Source: Mesorhizobium mediterraneum
Lineage (GTDB): Bacteria; Pseudomonadota; Alphaproteobacteria; Rhizobiales; Rhizobiaceae
Direction: 5' to 3'
Length of the DNA stretch: 64,000 nucleotides
Assembly: GCF_002284565.1 (NCBI RefSeq)
Contig: NZ_NPKI01000020.1
Coordinates: 430 to 64,429, forward strand
Made by a program: the position numbers and the translations under genes. Of this stretch, positions 52,637-61,597 are shown piece after piece. The notes below the pieces were generated by a model. The model was not told the origin of the DNA and made no database searches. It was given only the letters and a program-made list of their open reading frames with translations. The stretch's first letter is position 1, and the number at the start of each line of letters is the position of its first letter.

Positions 52637-53316
52637 TGCCGTTTCCCGGCGGCATCGACGCCAACGCCAATGCGACGCTGCTGTTTTCGCTGGTGGCGGC
52701 CGTGATCTACGCCTTCACCATCGACATGTCACCAACGCTGGCGCGCTCGGCGGCAAAGACGCTGGCCGTGGCGATGCTTGCCGTGCTGGCATCGCTGCAG
52801 GGCGGTCCCTGGCTGCTCGTCGCGGCGCTGGCGCTCAGCGCCACCGGCGATGCATTCCTGTCGCGCGACGCTGAAAAGGCTTTTCTCGGCGGGTTGGCCA
52901 GTTTTCTCGTTGCGCATGGGCTTTACATCGCGCTGTTCCTGCGTTCCGGCGGTGGGATCGGCCTGCTCTCGGCCGAGCCGTGGCGTGCGGCGATTGCCGT
53001 GGCAATGATCGTGTTCGCGCTCGCCATGCTTTTTGCGCTCTGGCGCCGCGTCGGTCCCGCCTTGCGCCTTCCCGTCAGCGTCTATATCGCGGCAATCCTC
53101 GCCATGGGGATTTCAGCACTCACCCTGAGCAATGTCTGGGTTATCGGCGGCGCCGTGCTGTTCATGGCGTCCGACGCGCTGCTCGCCTCGGAAAAGTTCC
53201 TGCTGTCCGCCATCTCGCCGCACCGCGTCTGGATGCGCTACGCGGTCTGGGCGCTATATTACGCCGCCCAACTGGGGATCACGATGGGCTTCCTGCTGAA
53301 GCACGGCTCAGCCTAG
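52636..53316 (+). CDS. Lysoplasmalogenase (YhhN/TMEM86 family)
   Basis: 226 residues with about eight helices and the YhhN family signatures LLVAALALSATGDAFLSRD and FLVAHGLYIALFL, then GAVLFMASDALLASEKF. Family members cleave the vinyl ether bond of lysoplasmalogens; the bacterial substrate is uncertain. It is coupled to the exporter gene by TGATG. Confidence 0.85.
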   Translation: MPFPGGIDANANATLLFSLVAAVIYAFTIDMSPTLARSAAKTLAVAMLAVLASLQGGPWLLVAALALSATGDAFLSRDAEKAFLGGLASFLVAHGLYIALFLRSGGGIGLLSAEPWRAAIAVAMIVFALAMLFALWRRVGPALRLPVSVYIAAILAMGISALTLSNVWVIGGAVLFMASDALLASEKFLLSAISPHRVWMRYAVWALYYAAQLGITMGFLLKHGSA

Positions 53317-53516
53317 GGTCAAAATTCACTCGGCTGGCTGCCATCAATGGCCGGGATGGGTGGTTTGCGGACTGGCAGCTTGTGGTTCGCCGATGGACTA
53401 AGCTGCCATCGGACGCAAAGGGCACGCTTGCCGACCGTCCAGCCAAGGACGCTGGACTACTTACGAGCAAACCGCCAATCGTGTATTGCCTGCGAGCAAC
53501 ATGGTGGAGTTTCTTG

Positions 53517-54209
53517 ATGGCGGAAAGAAAGGCAATAGCGGCAGCAACACGACTACGGCTGTTCTCTGACTCGGCGGGTCATTGTCAGAAACCGGACTGT
53601 CTCGACCCTCTGTTCCCGGTCGAGTTGGGTGGGGACAAGCATATTGCCGAAATGGCGCATGTCATCCCGCATGGCGAGGCCGGACCGCGTCGTCAAGATC
53701 GGCCAACTGGCGACTTCGACCCGGACACCTTTGAGAACCTAATCTTGCTATGCCCGACGTGCCACACGAAGATTGATAAGGATCCCGAGAGCTTTCCTCG
53801 CCACATCCTTCTGGAATGGAAGCAGAACCACGTTGCCAACTTGGCGGCGAAGCAAGGGATCAGGAGTTATGAAGACCGTGCCCAGGCAAGAGCAGCGGTC
53901 GCCGGCATCATGGCCGAAAACAAGGCAATCTGGGACAAATTCGCTCCTGAGCATGGCTCCGACTTTGAGTATGATCCGGAATCGGAGTCCGCGCAGTCAT
54001 GGACGCAGCGGATGAGGAGCGTCATCTTGCCCAATCACTATCGCGCTCAAGCCATCATCAAGGCGAATTTAGGACTCGCTACTGACGACGAGCGCCGAGC
54101 TTTTGCGGAGTATCAGGAGCATGTGCGTGGTCTTTCGGAGCGCCACGTCTGCGGTGTCGCCGGTCGCGCAATCCGTTTCCCTCAAGCGATGGAAGGCATT
54201 TTCACTTGA
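53517..54209 (+). CDS. HNH endonuclease of a three-gene accessory cassette
   Basis: 230 residues from ATG 53517 behind GGAG. The N-terminal half is an HNH nuclease of the type often found as a defence-system effector: CQKPDC (Cys23, Cys28), IAEMAHVIPHGEAGPR with His48, ENLILLCPTCHTKIDKD (Asn74, Cys79, Cys82, His83) and LLEWKQNH. The C-terminal 120 residues (AQARAAVAGIMAENKAIWDK...) form a separate helical region with no recognised family. GC is lower than in the flanking core genes. The TGA overlaps the TTG start of the next gene. Confidence 0.85.
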   Translation: MAERKAIAAATRLRLFSDSAGHCQKPDCLDPLFPVELGGDKHIAEMAHVIPHGEAGPRRQDRPTGDFDPDTFENLILLCPTCHTKIDKDPESFPRHILLEWKQNHVANLAAKQGIRSYEDRAQARAAVAGIMAENKAIWDKFAPEHGSDFEYDPESESAQSWTQRMRSVILPNHYRAQAIIKANLGLATDDERRAFAEYQEHVRGLSERHVCGVAGRAIRFPQAMEGIFT

Positions 54210-54844
54210 ACTGGCAAGTCAGTTACGCACTCGCCAATTTGCCAAGGCAGACGCGCTCAACCGCGGAGCATGTGGAGGGGGAGCTGATCCGGATTGCGAC
54301 GCCGGATAAACCGGACGTACTGGCTGCGATCTCGGCCGCCCACGAGATCGATCAGGCGACGGCGGTGAGCTACAGGAAACAGTATCCCGCACTGGATTTC
54401 CTGTGTGGCTATCGGTCAACCTGCGTTTGGCACGGAAAGGCCATTCAATATCTCGAAGACGCCGGCGTAGGCTGGGGCAATTTTGGAACGCTGACCTCGG
54501 CCGCGCTCGATGGCGACGCAAATACCGCGTCTCACAAGGTTTACAAATTCTCTGATAGGCTTTTGCGACAATATGGTCGGGTGCAGGAGGTGGTCCGGGA
54601 GTATGATCGCATCCACCGAGTTTCGCTCAAAAGCGGCGCGAGTGTCAGGATTGGCATGATCGCAGACTACGAGCCCACTGCCGACGCTGTTCGCACTCTC
54701 TGGGAGCAGTTTGGTCCCATTGATATCGTCTGGAACATCAATCCAAATGGGAGTCCTTCGCCCGAAGCGATTGACGCAGGGCAAGAACTCGGGTGCGAGG
54801 TGATGAAATGGGACGAGCTGAGAGAATATCTGAGAACAGCTTGA
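54206..54844 (+). CDS. Unknown protein, middle gene of the HNH cassette
   Basis: 212 residues from TTG 54206, which overlaps the HNH stop (TTGA). I recognise no family. It appears two-part. An N-terminal region (about 1-150) holds LDFLCGYRSTCVWHGKAIQY and YKFSDRLLRQYGRVQEVVRE. A C-terminal alpha/beta region (about 150-210) holds SVRIGMIADYEPTADAVRTL, FGPIDIVWNINPNGSPS and LGCEVMKWDELREYL. The latter could be a small Rossmann-like or nucleotide-sensing fold (inference). Both ends overlap neighbouring genes, so it should be made in step with them. Confidence 0.75.
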   Translation: MNWQVSYALANLPRQTRSTAEHVEGELIRIATPDKPDVLAAISAAHEIDQATAVSYRKQYPALDFLCGYRSTCVWHGKAIQYLEDAGVGWGNFGTLTSAALDGDANTASHKVYKFSDRLLRQYGRVQEVVREYDRIHRVSLKSGASVRIGMIADYEPTADAVRTLWEQFGPIDIVWNINPNGSPSPEAIDAGQELGCEVMKWDELREYLRTA

Positions 54845-55137
54845 TGACTGCAGGCGAGATTGCGGCCTATCTTCTGGGCTGCTGCGGCTCCCTGGGCCGG
54901 TTCGAGTCCTACATGTTCGGTTCGACCCTAAACGGTATCGGCGAGGATATTGACATCCTGGTCGTTGGCTCAGTTGGCGATGCGCTGTCACAGCTCAAAC
55001 AGGAGTTGCAGTCTGCGAGCGAATGCCTGCCGCTTCACATTCTCTACATGCAGTCCACTGAAGTGCAACACACTGAGTTTGTGACGCGAGAAAAGTGCGT
55101 ACCGCTCACGCAACTAGCGTCGTCGGTAGCTGTATGA
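54844..55137 (+). CDS. Minimal nucleotidyltransferase
   Basis: 97 residues from ATG 54844, sharing a base with the upstream stop (TGATG). The Pol-beta superfamily signature is clear: MFGSTLNGIGEDIDILVVG with Gly26-Ser27 and Asp35/Asp37. The third acidic residue is less sure, since PLHILYM has His where many MNTs have Asp. No HepT partner is present, so it is not a classic MntA/HepT pair. It may modify a protein or RNA within the cassette. Confidence 0.78.
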   Translation: MTAGEIAAYLLGCCGSLGRFESYMFGSTLNGIGEDIDILVVGSVGDALSQLKQELQSASECLPLHILYMQSTEVQHTEFVTREKCVPLTQLASSVAV

Positions 55138-55257
55138 TGAAGTTCACAGCGTAACTGAATTGAGCGCGGCGAACGACAGGTTTCAGGAGTCCGTCTGCAC
55201 AACTCGAACGTCCTAAATGAGGTCGAATTTCGTCGTTCGAAGCGATTGGGTTTAACC

Positions 55258-55686
55258 CTAGGGGGTGCGCGGCTCCCAGCCTGGTGCGGCCAGTTCGAAG
55301 GCCGCGAAATCGAAGCCCGGCGCCACGGTGCAGCCGACCAGCGTCCATTCGCCCAGGCTATGTGCCGACTGCCACCAGCCTGCCGGCACGACGATCTGCG
55401 GTCGCTCGCCGGCCGCCAGTGCCGTGCCGAGCACCTGCTCGATCACCGGCCCGTCTTTCTCATGCATCGACAGCGCCAGCGGGGCGCCGGCATAGAAGTG
55501 CCAGACCTCGGCCGCGTCCTTGACCCGGTGCCAGGCCGACAATTGATCTTGCTCCAGCAGGAAGTAAATCGCGGTCGAATGGCCGCGCGCGCCTTCTGCG
55601 CCATCGCGGAAGGTCTCGGCATACCAGCCGCCTTCCGGATGCGGTTTCAGGCCGAGCGTTGCGATGATTTCGGCGGAGGTGGTCAC
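55258..55686 (-). CDS. DUF985 cupin protein
   Basis: 142 residues, with LGLKPHPEGGWYAETFRD at the start and the cupin metal site region SAWHRVKDAAEVWHFYAG and VPAGWWQSAHSLGEWTLVGC. DUF985 proteins are single-domain cupins of unknown substrate. It lies 23 bp downstream of gloB. Confidence 0.9.
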   Translation of the reverse strand: MTTSAEIIATLGLKPHPEGGWYAETFRDGAEGARGHSTAIYFLLEQDQLSAWHRVKDAAEVWHFYAGAPLALSMHEKDGPVIEQVLGTALAAGERPQIVVPAGWWQSAHSLGEWTLVGCTVAPGFDFAAFELAAPGWEPRTP

Positions 55687-55709
55687 GGTTTCCAGACCAT
55701 AAATGGCGC

Positions 55710-56477
55710 TCAGAAATTATCCTTGCGCTTGCGGATCTCGGCGAACACTTCGACGTCGGATGCTTTCTCCATGCCGAGATGCTTGCGGATTGCCGGATCA
55801 TGCCAGCGCAGGAACGGATTGGTCGACAGTTCCTCGCCGATCGTGGTTGGCAGCGTCGGCTTGCCATCGGCGCGCAGCGCCTCGATTTTCGCGGCGCGTT
55901 CCTTCAGTGCCGAATTGGTCGGGTCGACGGTCAGCGCGAAGCGGGCGTTGGAAAGCGTGTATTCATGGCCGCAATAGACGACCGTCTCGGCCGGAAGTGC
56001 CGCGAGCTTCTTCAACGAATCGTACATCACCGGCGGCTTGCATTCGAACAGTCGGCCGCAGCCGAGCGCGAACAGCGTGTCGGCGGTGAACGCCACTTTC
56101 GACGCCGGCAGATGATAGGAGACATGGCCCGCCGTGTGGCCGGGCGTGGCGATCACGTCGATCCTCTCCTCGCCGAGGTGGATGACCGAGCCTTGCTCCA
56201 CGGTTTCGTCGATGCCGGGGATCTTGGCCTTTTCCGCCTCCGGCCCGACGATGCGCAGCTTGAAGCGTTCCTTCAGCGCCAGATTGGCTTCGACATGGTC
56301 GACATGGTGATGGGTGGTCAGGATCATCGTCGGCGTCCAGCCGGTACGCTCGATCGCAGCCAGGATCGGCGCCTCCTCCGGCGCGTCGATAATCGCGGTC
56401 TGGCCGCTTTTGGGGTCGTGCACCAGCACACCGAAATTGTCGCTGCGGCACATGAACTGTTCGATTTCGACCGGCAT
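55710..56477 (-). CDS. gloB: Hydroxyacylglutathione hydrolase (glyoxalase II)
   Basis: 255 residues of the metallo-beta-lactamase fold. The zinc motif THHHVDH lies at about 55-61, with further ligands in TPGHTAGHVSYH and FTADTLFALGCG. YCGHEYTLSN and the C-terminal HAGH_C domain (FLRWHDPAIRKHLG) match GloB. It hydrolyses S-lactoylglutathione to lactate and glutathione. Confidence 0.93.
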   Translation of the reverse strand: MPVEIEQFMCRSDNFGVLVHDPKSGQTAIIDAPEEAPILAAIERTGWTPTMILTTHHHVDHVEANLALKERFKLRIVGPEAEKAKIPGIDETVEQGSVIHLGEERIDVIATPGHTAGHVSYHLPASKVAFTADTLFALGCGRLFECKPPVMYDSLKKLAALPAETVVYCGHEYTLSNARFALTVDPTNSALKERAAKIEALRADGKPTLPTTIGEELSTNPFLRWHDPAIRKHLGMEKASDVEVFAEIRKRKDNF

Positions 56478-56574
56478 CGCATCTCTCCTTTATCGCCGCA
56501 GACATAGGGCGCTTGCCCGCGGATGTCATCCGCCTTTGTTGAACTTGGACCGCATCGAAGATACCGTCCCGCGC

Positions 56575-57351
56575 ATGCATTCCGATATCGTCGATCTCCG
56601 CTCTTTCTATTCGACCACGCTCGGGCGATTGGCCGAACGCTCGATCACAATGGCGTTGTCCTCAATATGGGCTGTCGTGCCCAATGAGCGGCTGGTTGGC
56701 CTTGGCTACACCTTGCCGTGGCTGGAGCGATTCGGCGCCGACGCAGAGCGGGTCTTTGCTTTCATGCCGGCGACGCAAGGCGCGGTGGTCTGGCCGGCCA
56801 CGGGGCCGACCGCGACCGCGCTGGTCTTCGATGAGGAATTGCCGCTGGTCGATGCTTCCATCGACCGCATGCTGCTCGTCCATTCACTCGAACATGCCGA
56901 GAACCCGCGCGAGACGCTGAACGAAATCTGGCGGGTGCTGTCGCCCGCCGGCCGCGTCGTCATCGTCGTGCCAAACCGGCGCGGTGTCTGGGCCCGTTTC
57001 GAGCATACGCCGTTCGGCAGCGGCCGGCCTTTCTCGCGCGGCCAACTCACCGAATTGCTGCGCGAAGCAAACTTCACGCCCGCCGCCTGGTCCGATGCCC
57101 TGTTTTTCCCACCATCGCGGCGACGCTTCATGATGCAGCTCCACAACGTGCTGGAACGCGCCGGCCGCAGGCTCTGGCCGATCTTTTCCGGCGTCATCGT
57201 GGTCGAGGCGCAGAAGCGGCTCTATCAGGGCGTGCCGGTCGTCCAGCGCGCCTCTCGCCGCGTCTTCGTGCCGGTTTTCTCGCCGCATGGCGCCACAAGG
57301 CTCGGCCGGATAGCGCGGACCGGGAACGCAACATTGCCAGTCCGTCGATGA
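56575..57351 (+). CDS. SAM-dependent methyltransferase (Methyltransf_11 type)
   Basis: 258 residues from ATG 56575. The usual motif I region is weakly conserved (LVGLGYTLPWLERFG), but the post-motif IRMLLVHSLEHAENP-like segment and LNEIWRVLSPAGRVVIVVPN are characteristic. The C-terminal 70 residues are basic. Rhizobiales carry this gene divergent from gloB. Substrate unknown. Confidence 0.83.
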   Translation: MHSDIVDLRSFYSTTLGRLAERSITMALSSIWAVVPNERLVGLGYTLPWLERFGADAERVFAFMPATQGAVVWPATGPTATALVFDEELPLVDASIDRMLLVHSLEHAENPRETLNEIWRVLSPAGRVVIVVPNRRGVWARFEHTPFGSGRPFSRGQLTELLREANFTPAAWSDALFFPPSRRRFMMQLHNVLERAGRRLWPIFSGVIVVEAQKRLYQGVPVVQRASRRVFVPVFSPHGATRLGRIARTGNATLPVRR

Positions 57352-57471
57352 CATTTTCGTGATCGGAATCGCGCTTTTTCTCGCCTATCTGTCGAGGACG
57401 GGCTCGCTACCCGATTGAGTCGACTTGTTTACCGGTTTCAGCACCGCTTTTCGAATTCAAGGACTTCACCA

Positions 57472-59298
57472 ATGGCTGATCATCCGGATGTCGAGGCCAA
57501 AGCCAAGCCGGTTGCCGCGTCGATCGAGGCCAGCAGCCTGCGCGACCAACTGGCGACAATCAAGCTGGCGCTGGGTACCTCGCCGATCCGCAAGCAACTG
57601 CTCTGGGCCAGCATCGGCATAGTCGCCGTCATTGTGGCAACCTCGATCGGGCAGGTCCTGCTCAATCGTTGGAACGAGCCCTTCTACGACGCGCTGGCGC
57701 GGCGCGACATGCAGGGTTTCCTGCATCAGCTTATGATCTTTGCCGCCATCGCCGGCGGGCTTGTGGTGCTCAATGTCGGCCAGACCTGGCTCGACCAGAT
57801 GATCCGGCTGAAGCTGCGTGAGGCGTTGACCCTCGACCTGATCGGCGAATGGATGCGGCCGGCGCGCGCCTTCCGGCTTGCCAATGCCGGCGCCATCGGC
57901 GTCAATCCTGACCAGCGCCTGCAGCAGGATGCTGGGCATCTCTCCGATCTTTCTACCGGTCTCGGCATAGGGCTATTGCAGTCGTTCATTCTGCTTGTTT
58001 CCTTCGTCGGCGTCTTGTGGTCGCTGTCTTCGGGCTTCGTTTTCCATATCGGCGGCTATTCGCTGGCCATTCCGGGCTACATGGTGTGGGCCGCGATCCT
58101 CTATGCCGGCACCGCCTCCTGGTTGAGCTGGCTGGTCGGACGGCCGCTCATCCGCTTCAATAGCGACCGCTACACGCGTGAAGCGGAGCTGCGCTCCTCG
58201 GTGGTCCGCGTCAACGAGAATGTCGATGCCATAGCGCTTGCGCACGGCGAGGCCGACGCGAGACGACGGCTGGAGTTCGACCTCGGCACGGTGCTGGGCG
58301 CGATGCGGCGCATCTATAGCGCCCAGATCAATCTTTCCTGGGTGACCGACACCTATGGCTGGATCACTGTCGTCGCGCCGATCCTCGTCGCCTCGCCGGT
58401 CTATTTCGCCGGCGATATCAGCTTCGGCGGGCTGATGATGGCTGTCGGCGCCTTCAACCAGGTGCATTCCTCGTTGCGCTGGTTCATCAACAATATCGGC
58501 GGCATCGCCGATTGGCGCGCCACGCTGATGCGCGTCGCCGATTTCCGCATCGCGCTTGTTGAAACGGATGTGCTGCACGACGCCGAAGAACGCATCACAA
58601 TCGGCGAAAATCCGAATGGCAGGCTGACATTCGAGAAACTCGAGATTGCGTCGCGGGATGGATGCACGAAGCTCGCCGAGGCCCATGTCGAAATCCGCGC
58701 CGGCGAGCGCGTCATGATCACCGGAGATCCGCGCGCCGGCAAGACGCTGTTCTTTCGCGCCATTGCCGGTCTGTGGCCGTGGGGAAGCGGGCGGATCGGC
58801 ATGCCGGCCGGAGAGGTGCCCGCCTTCGTTCCCCGCAAGCCCTATTTCCCGCTCGGCACACTGCGCGAGGTGCTCGACCACGCCAATGCCGGGGTCAGCG
58901 ATGCCGAGATCTCGGCGGTGCTTGCCGAGGTCGGTCTCGAGCGTCTGTCGTCCTCGCTCGACCGCTCGGCGCGCTGGGAGCGCGAATTGAGCGATGACGA
59001 GCAGCGCCTGCTTGCCTTTGCCCGGCTGGTCCTGCGGCAGCCGAAATGGGTGATCATCGACGAGGCTTTGGACACGTTCGACGGCGCGACGCTGAGGCGG
59101 GTGCTGTCGATGCTGGAGGCGCGTCTTGCCGACGCCGCGATCCTCAATATCGGCCGTGGCCAACATAACAGTGAATTCTTTCCGCGCTCATTGGCGATCG
59201 TGAGAGATGTCGGCCGACCAGCCCTCAAGCCAGTCCGTGTCAGGGCCGGCGCGATCGAGCCTCCCCCGGCCGTCGCCGCAACCTATCAAGAGACATAG
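57472..59298 (+). CDS. SbmA/BacA-YddA-type ABC transporter (fused permease/ATPase)
   Basis: 608 residues from ATG 57472 behind AAGGA. The membrane domain (about 40-340) matches the ABC_membrane_2 group (LNRWNEPFYDALARRDMQGF; NPDQRLQQDAGHLSDLSTGL; GRPLIRFNSDRYTREAELR). The ATPase has Walker A GDPRAGKTLFF and Walker B WVIIDEALD, but the signature is ELSDDEQRLLAFARL instead of LSGGEQ. It may import peptides or export a lipid or cofactor. Activity is uncertain given the altered signature. Confidence 0.88.
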   Translation: MADHPDVEAKAKPVAASIEASSLRDQLATIKLALGTSPIRKQLLWASIGIVAVIVATSIGQVLLNRWNEPFYDALARRDMQGFLHQLMIFAAIAGGLVVLNVGQTWLDQMIRLKLREALTLDLIGEWMRPARAFRLANAGAIGVNPDQRLQQDAGHLSDLSTGLGIGLLQSFILLVSFVGVLWSLSSGFVFHIGGYSLAIPGYMVWAAILYAGTASWLSWLVGRPLIRFNSDRYTREAELRSSVVRVNENVDAIALAHGEADARRRLEFDLGTVLGAMRRIYSAQINLSWVTDTYGWITVVAPILVASPVYFAGDISFGGLMMAVGAFNQVHSSLRWFINNIGGIADWRATLMRVADFRIALVETDVLHDAEERITIGENPNGRLTFEKLEIASRDGCTKLAEAHVEIRAGERVMITGDPRAGKTLFFRAIAGLWPWGSGRIGMPAGEVPAFVPRKPYFPLGTLREVLDHANAGVSDAEISAVLAEVGLERLSSSLDRSARWERELSDDEQRLLAFARLVLRQPKWVIIDEALDTFDGATLRRVLSMLEARLADAAILNIGRGQHNSEFFPRSLAIVRDVGRPALKPVRVRAGAIEPPPAVAATYQET

Positions 59299-59395
59299 CC
59301 GGCCATCCCAGCCAAGCTTTATTTCGCCGTGATCGCAGCGAAAGATTGCCGGTATCGCTCGGAGGTCTGCGGCGTTGAACCCATGCTTGACGCGC

Positions 59396-59502
59396 TTAAA
59401 GCGCGTCCCGTTGAAGAGATTCATGCGACACGCTTTAAGTCTTTGTTTCTATGCATGTCGTTACCCCAGAACCGCTGCGCACTTTTGGGCGACATGCATT
59501 AG
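59396..59502. repeat. Interspersed palindromic repeat, family A copy 3
   Basis: Same orientation and layout as the copy at 3154, without the extra hairpin: TTAAAGCGCGTCCCG at the left and GGGCGACATGCATTAG at the right. It supplies the only in-frame ATG (59423) for the VWA protein gene that follows. Confidence 0.8.
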
Positions 59503-60310
59503 CCTGCTTGCCTGCCTTGCCTGGGCTCAGGCCGCACCACTGGCCGCGCCTGCCGATACCATTGCCGTGGACGTCGAACTGGTGCTGGCGGTCGACATTT
59601 CACACTCGATGGACGAAAGGGAATTCGCCCTGCAGCGCGCCGGCTATGTCGAGGCGCTGCGCCATCCCGACTTCATCAAGGCGGTACGCTCGGGTGTGAA
59701 GGGCCGCATCGCGCTCGCCTATTTCGAATGGGCAGGCACCGTCCGCGACGATGCGCTCATTGCCTGGCAGGTCATCGACAACGCCGAGAGCGCCAGCGCT
59801 TTTGCCGACAAGATCGAGGCCCGCCCGTTCAGGAGCTTTCGCGGCACCTCGATTTCCGGTGCGCTCGCCTTCGGCGCGAAGCTTCTCGGTGGAACCGCTT
59901 TCGACGCGACACGCAGGGTGATCGACATTTCAGGCGATGGCCCCAACAACATCGGCATGCCCGTCACCACGACACGCGACGCCGCGGTGGCAAACGGCAT
60001 CGTCATCAACGGCCTGCCGATCCTGATCAGCCCATCGCCCAGCTTCAGCCATCTCGACCAATACTATGCCGAGTGCGTTACCGGCGGGCCTGGCTCTTTC
60101 GTGCTGCCGGTCTACGCCGCTTCCGAATTCGTGACCGCCATACGCCGCAAGCTGGTCCTAGAGGTAAGCGGTGTTGCCGACCCTTGGGCTGATCCCAAGG
60201 CCGGTCCCGGAACGATCCGGATCGGCGCGGCAGCACCAGTCGACTGTTTGCAAGGCGAGCGCGGCCGGCGGTTTTTCTCCGATCCGTATTTTCCGGAACT
60301 TAACCGATGA
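59423..60310 (+). CDS. DUF1194/VWA-domain secreted protein
   Basis: 295 residues from ATG 59423. The VWA domain shows a MIDAS-type VLAVDISHSMDEREF, IALAYFEWAGTVRDD, RGTSISGALAFGAKLL and DISGDGPNNIGMPV, matching DUF1194. The signal peptide (CISLLACLAWAQAAPLA) is partly encoded by a family A repeat, which also provides the start codon. The original start was probably displaced. Function unknown. Confidence 0.82.
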   Translation: MRHALSLCFYACRYPRTAAHFWATCISLLACLAWAQAAPLAAPADTIAVDVELVLAVDISHSMDEREFALQRAGYVEALRHPDFIKAVRSGVKGRIALAYFEWAGTVRDDALIAWQVIDNAESASAFADKIEARPFRSFRGTSISGALAFGAKLLGGTAFDATRRVIDISGDGPNNIGMPVTTTRDAAVANGIVINGLPILISPSPSFSHLDQYYAECVTGGPGSFVLPVYAASEFVTAIRRKLVLEVSGVADPWADPKAGPGTIRIGAAAPVDCLQGERGRRFFSDPYFPELNR

Positions 60311-60326
60311 GCTTCTGGTTGGCTCT

Positions 60327-60429
60327 GGAGCAATTCCAGGAAAAGTGCGGAGCGGTTTTCCGTCCGGAATTGCGTAAAAACAAACACTTAGAGCGGTTCG
60401 GCGTTTCCGTGAAACGAGGAAGCGCTCTA
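60327..60429. repeat. Interspersed repeat, family B
   Basis: A second rhizobial-type repeat: GGAGCAATTCCAGGAAAAGTG, paired with CGGAATTGCG, then AGAGCGGTTCGGCG ... GCGCTCTAG. It fills the gap between convergent genes and its CTA end gives the TAG stop of the glycosyltransferase at 60427. Confidence 0.65.
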
Positions 60430-61359
60430 GGCTGGCCGTGCGCCATATTTGGTGCGGAACTCATCGTAGAGATCACGACGCCAGCGCCGGCCGCCGACAT
60501 AGCCGCGCAACAGTTGCGGCAGCGAGTAGCCGAGCGCTTTCGACGACCGGTTGGCCAGATAACCGGCAAATGCCTGCGAAATCCTGCCCTTAATCGTATC
60601 GGCGATGATCTGCCGTGCGATCATGTAAGGCGGAATGTCGGGATAACGGTCGATGATGTAGGGGTGTTTGCAGATCAGGTTTGCGTAGGCTTCGACATAG
60701 CCGTCGCGTTGTCGCGAAATCGAATTCTCCGAATTGTACTTTTTCCAGTCGACCTCTTCGGACAGTTGCGCGCCACTGCGCCCGGCGAAGCGCAACAGCA
60801 ACTCGCGATCCTGCATCCGTGCGATGTCGCTGTCATAGCCGCCGATCGCCAGCAAGGCCTCTCGCCGGGCGGTAATCGCCGATCCGGCTATGAAGATCGT
60901 CTGCGCGACCAACGCCCTTTCCAGCGTGTTCCGTGTCAGGAACGCGCCGCGGTTGATGCATTTGCTGCTGCGGTCGCCCTTCAGGGACACGAACGAACTG
61001 ATGAGCACTTCAAGCGTCGGATTCTCCTCGAACCACGCCAGTGTCCGCTCCAGCCGGTTCGGCAAGTAGACGTCGTCGGAATCCAGGAATGTCACCACAG
61101 GCGCCCGCGCCCGTTCGATGCCGGCATTGCGGGCGGCGTTGGCGCCTCGCCATTTCGCGCCGACATAGATAAGGCGAGGGTCGCGGATGGCAGCCAGCGC
61201 CGCTTCCGTGCCATCGGTCGAGCCGTCGTCGACGACAATGTGCTCGAAGCGGGTAAGGTTCTGCGCAAGCACGCTCTCCACGGCGCGCAAGACCGTGCTG
61301 CGCCGATTGTGGGTCGGCGTGATCACAGTGATGAGTGGAGCAGGGTCCATCTCGGGCAT
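60427..61359 (-). CDS. Family 2 glycosyltransferase
   Basis: 310 residues. The GT2 core has LITVITPTHNRRSTVLRAVE, the nucleotide site VVDDGSTDGTEAAL and the metal-binding FLDSDDVYLPNRL. The C-terminal part (AQTIFIAGSAITARREALLA) continues the GT-A fold, and the last 100 residues are helical. It probably builds a surface polysaccharide. ATG 61350 is an alternative start. Confidence 0.9.
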   Translation of the reverse strand: MPEMDPAPLITVITPTHNRRSTVLRAVESVLAQNLTRFEHIVVDDGSTDGTEAALAAIRDPRLIYVGAKWRGANAARNAGIERARAPVVTFLDSDDVYLPNRLERTLAWFEENPTLEVLISSFVSLKGDRSSKCINRGAFLTRNTLERALVAQTIFIAGSAITARREALLAIGGYDSDIARMQDRELLLRFAGRSGAQLSEEVDWKKYNSENSISRQRDGYVEAYANLICKHPYIIDRYPDIPPYMIARQIIADTIKGRISQAFAGYLANRSSKALGYSLPQLLRGYVGGRRWRRDLYDEFRTKYGARPA

Positions 61360-61470
61360 GTCGCCTCAGCTACGCCCCGCGTTCCACAGCCATCGAATGG
61401 ATTGGATGTTCGTTTCCATGCCCGCCCCAGGATTGCGTTCGATTCGACGCTACAAAAAAGAAGCGATCAT

Positions 61471-61571
61471 GTCATCACAAAGTATTGCGGCGGAACTCGT
61501 CGGGCATTGGCGAATTCTTGATGCCACGCTAGAGCCGCTTGGTGGCCGCTTCCTAACCCATTCAAAGAAAC
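61471..61571 (+). pseudogene. Remnant of a DUF1330 gene
   Basis: From ATG 61471 the frame reads SQSIAAELVGHWRILDATLE and PLGGRFLTH, aligned with VEYLQKIDATLEPFSGRYIVH of the intact DUF1330 protein at 63228. Similarity ends at 61571, where the frame runs on into unrelated sequence. The rest of the gene is missing; the glycosyltransferase gene follows. Confidence 0.55.
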
Positions 61572-61597
61572 GACCGAAACCACGAACGCAGCAGCGC

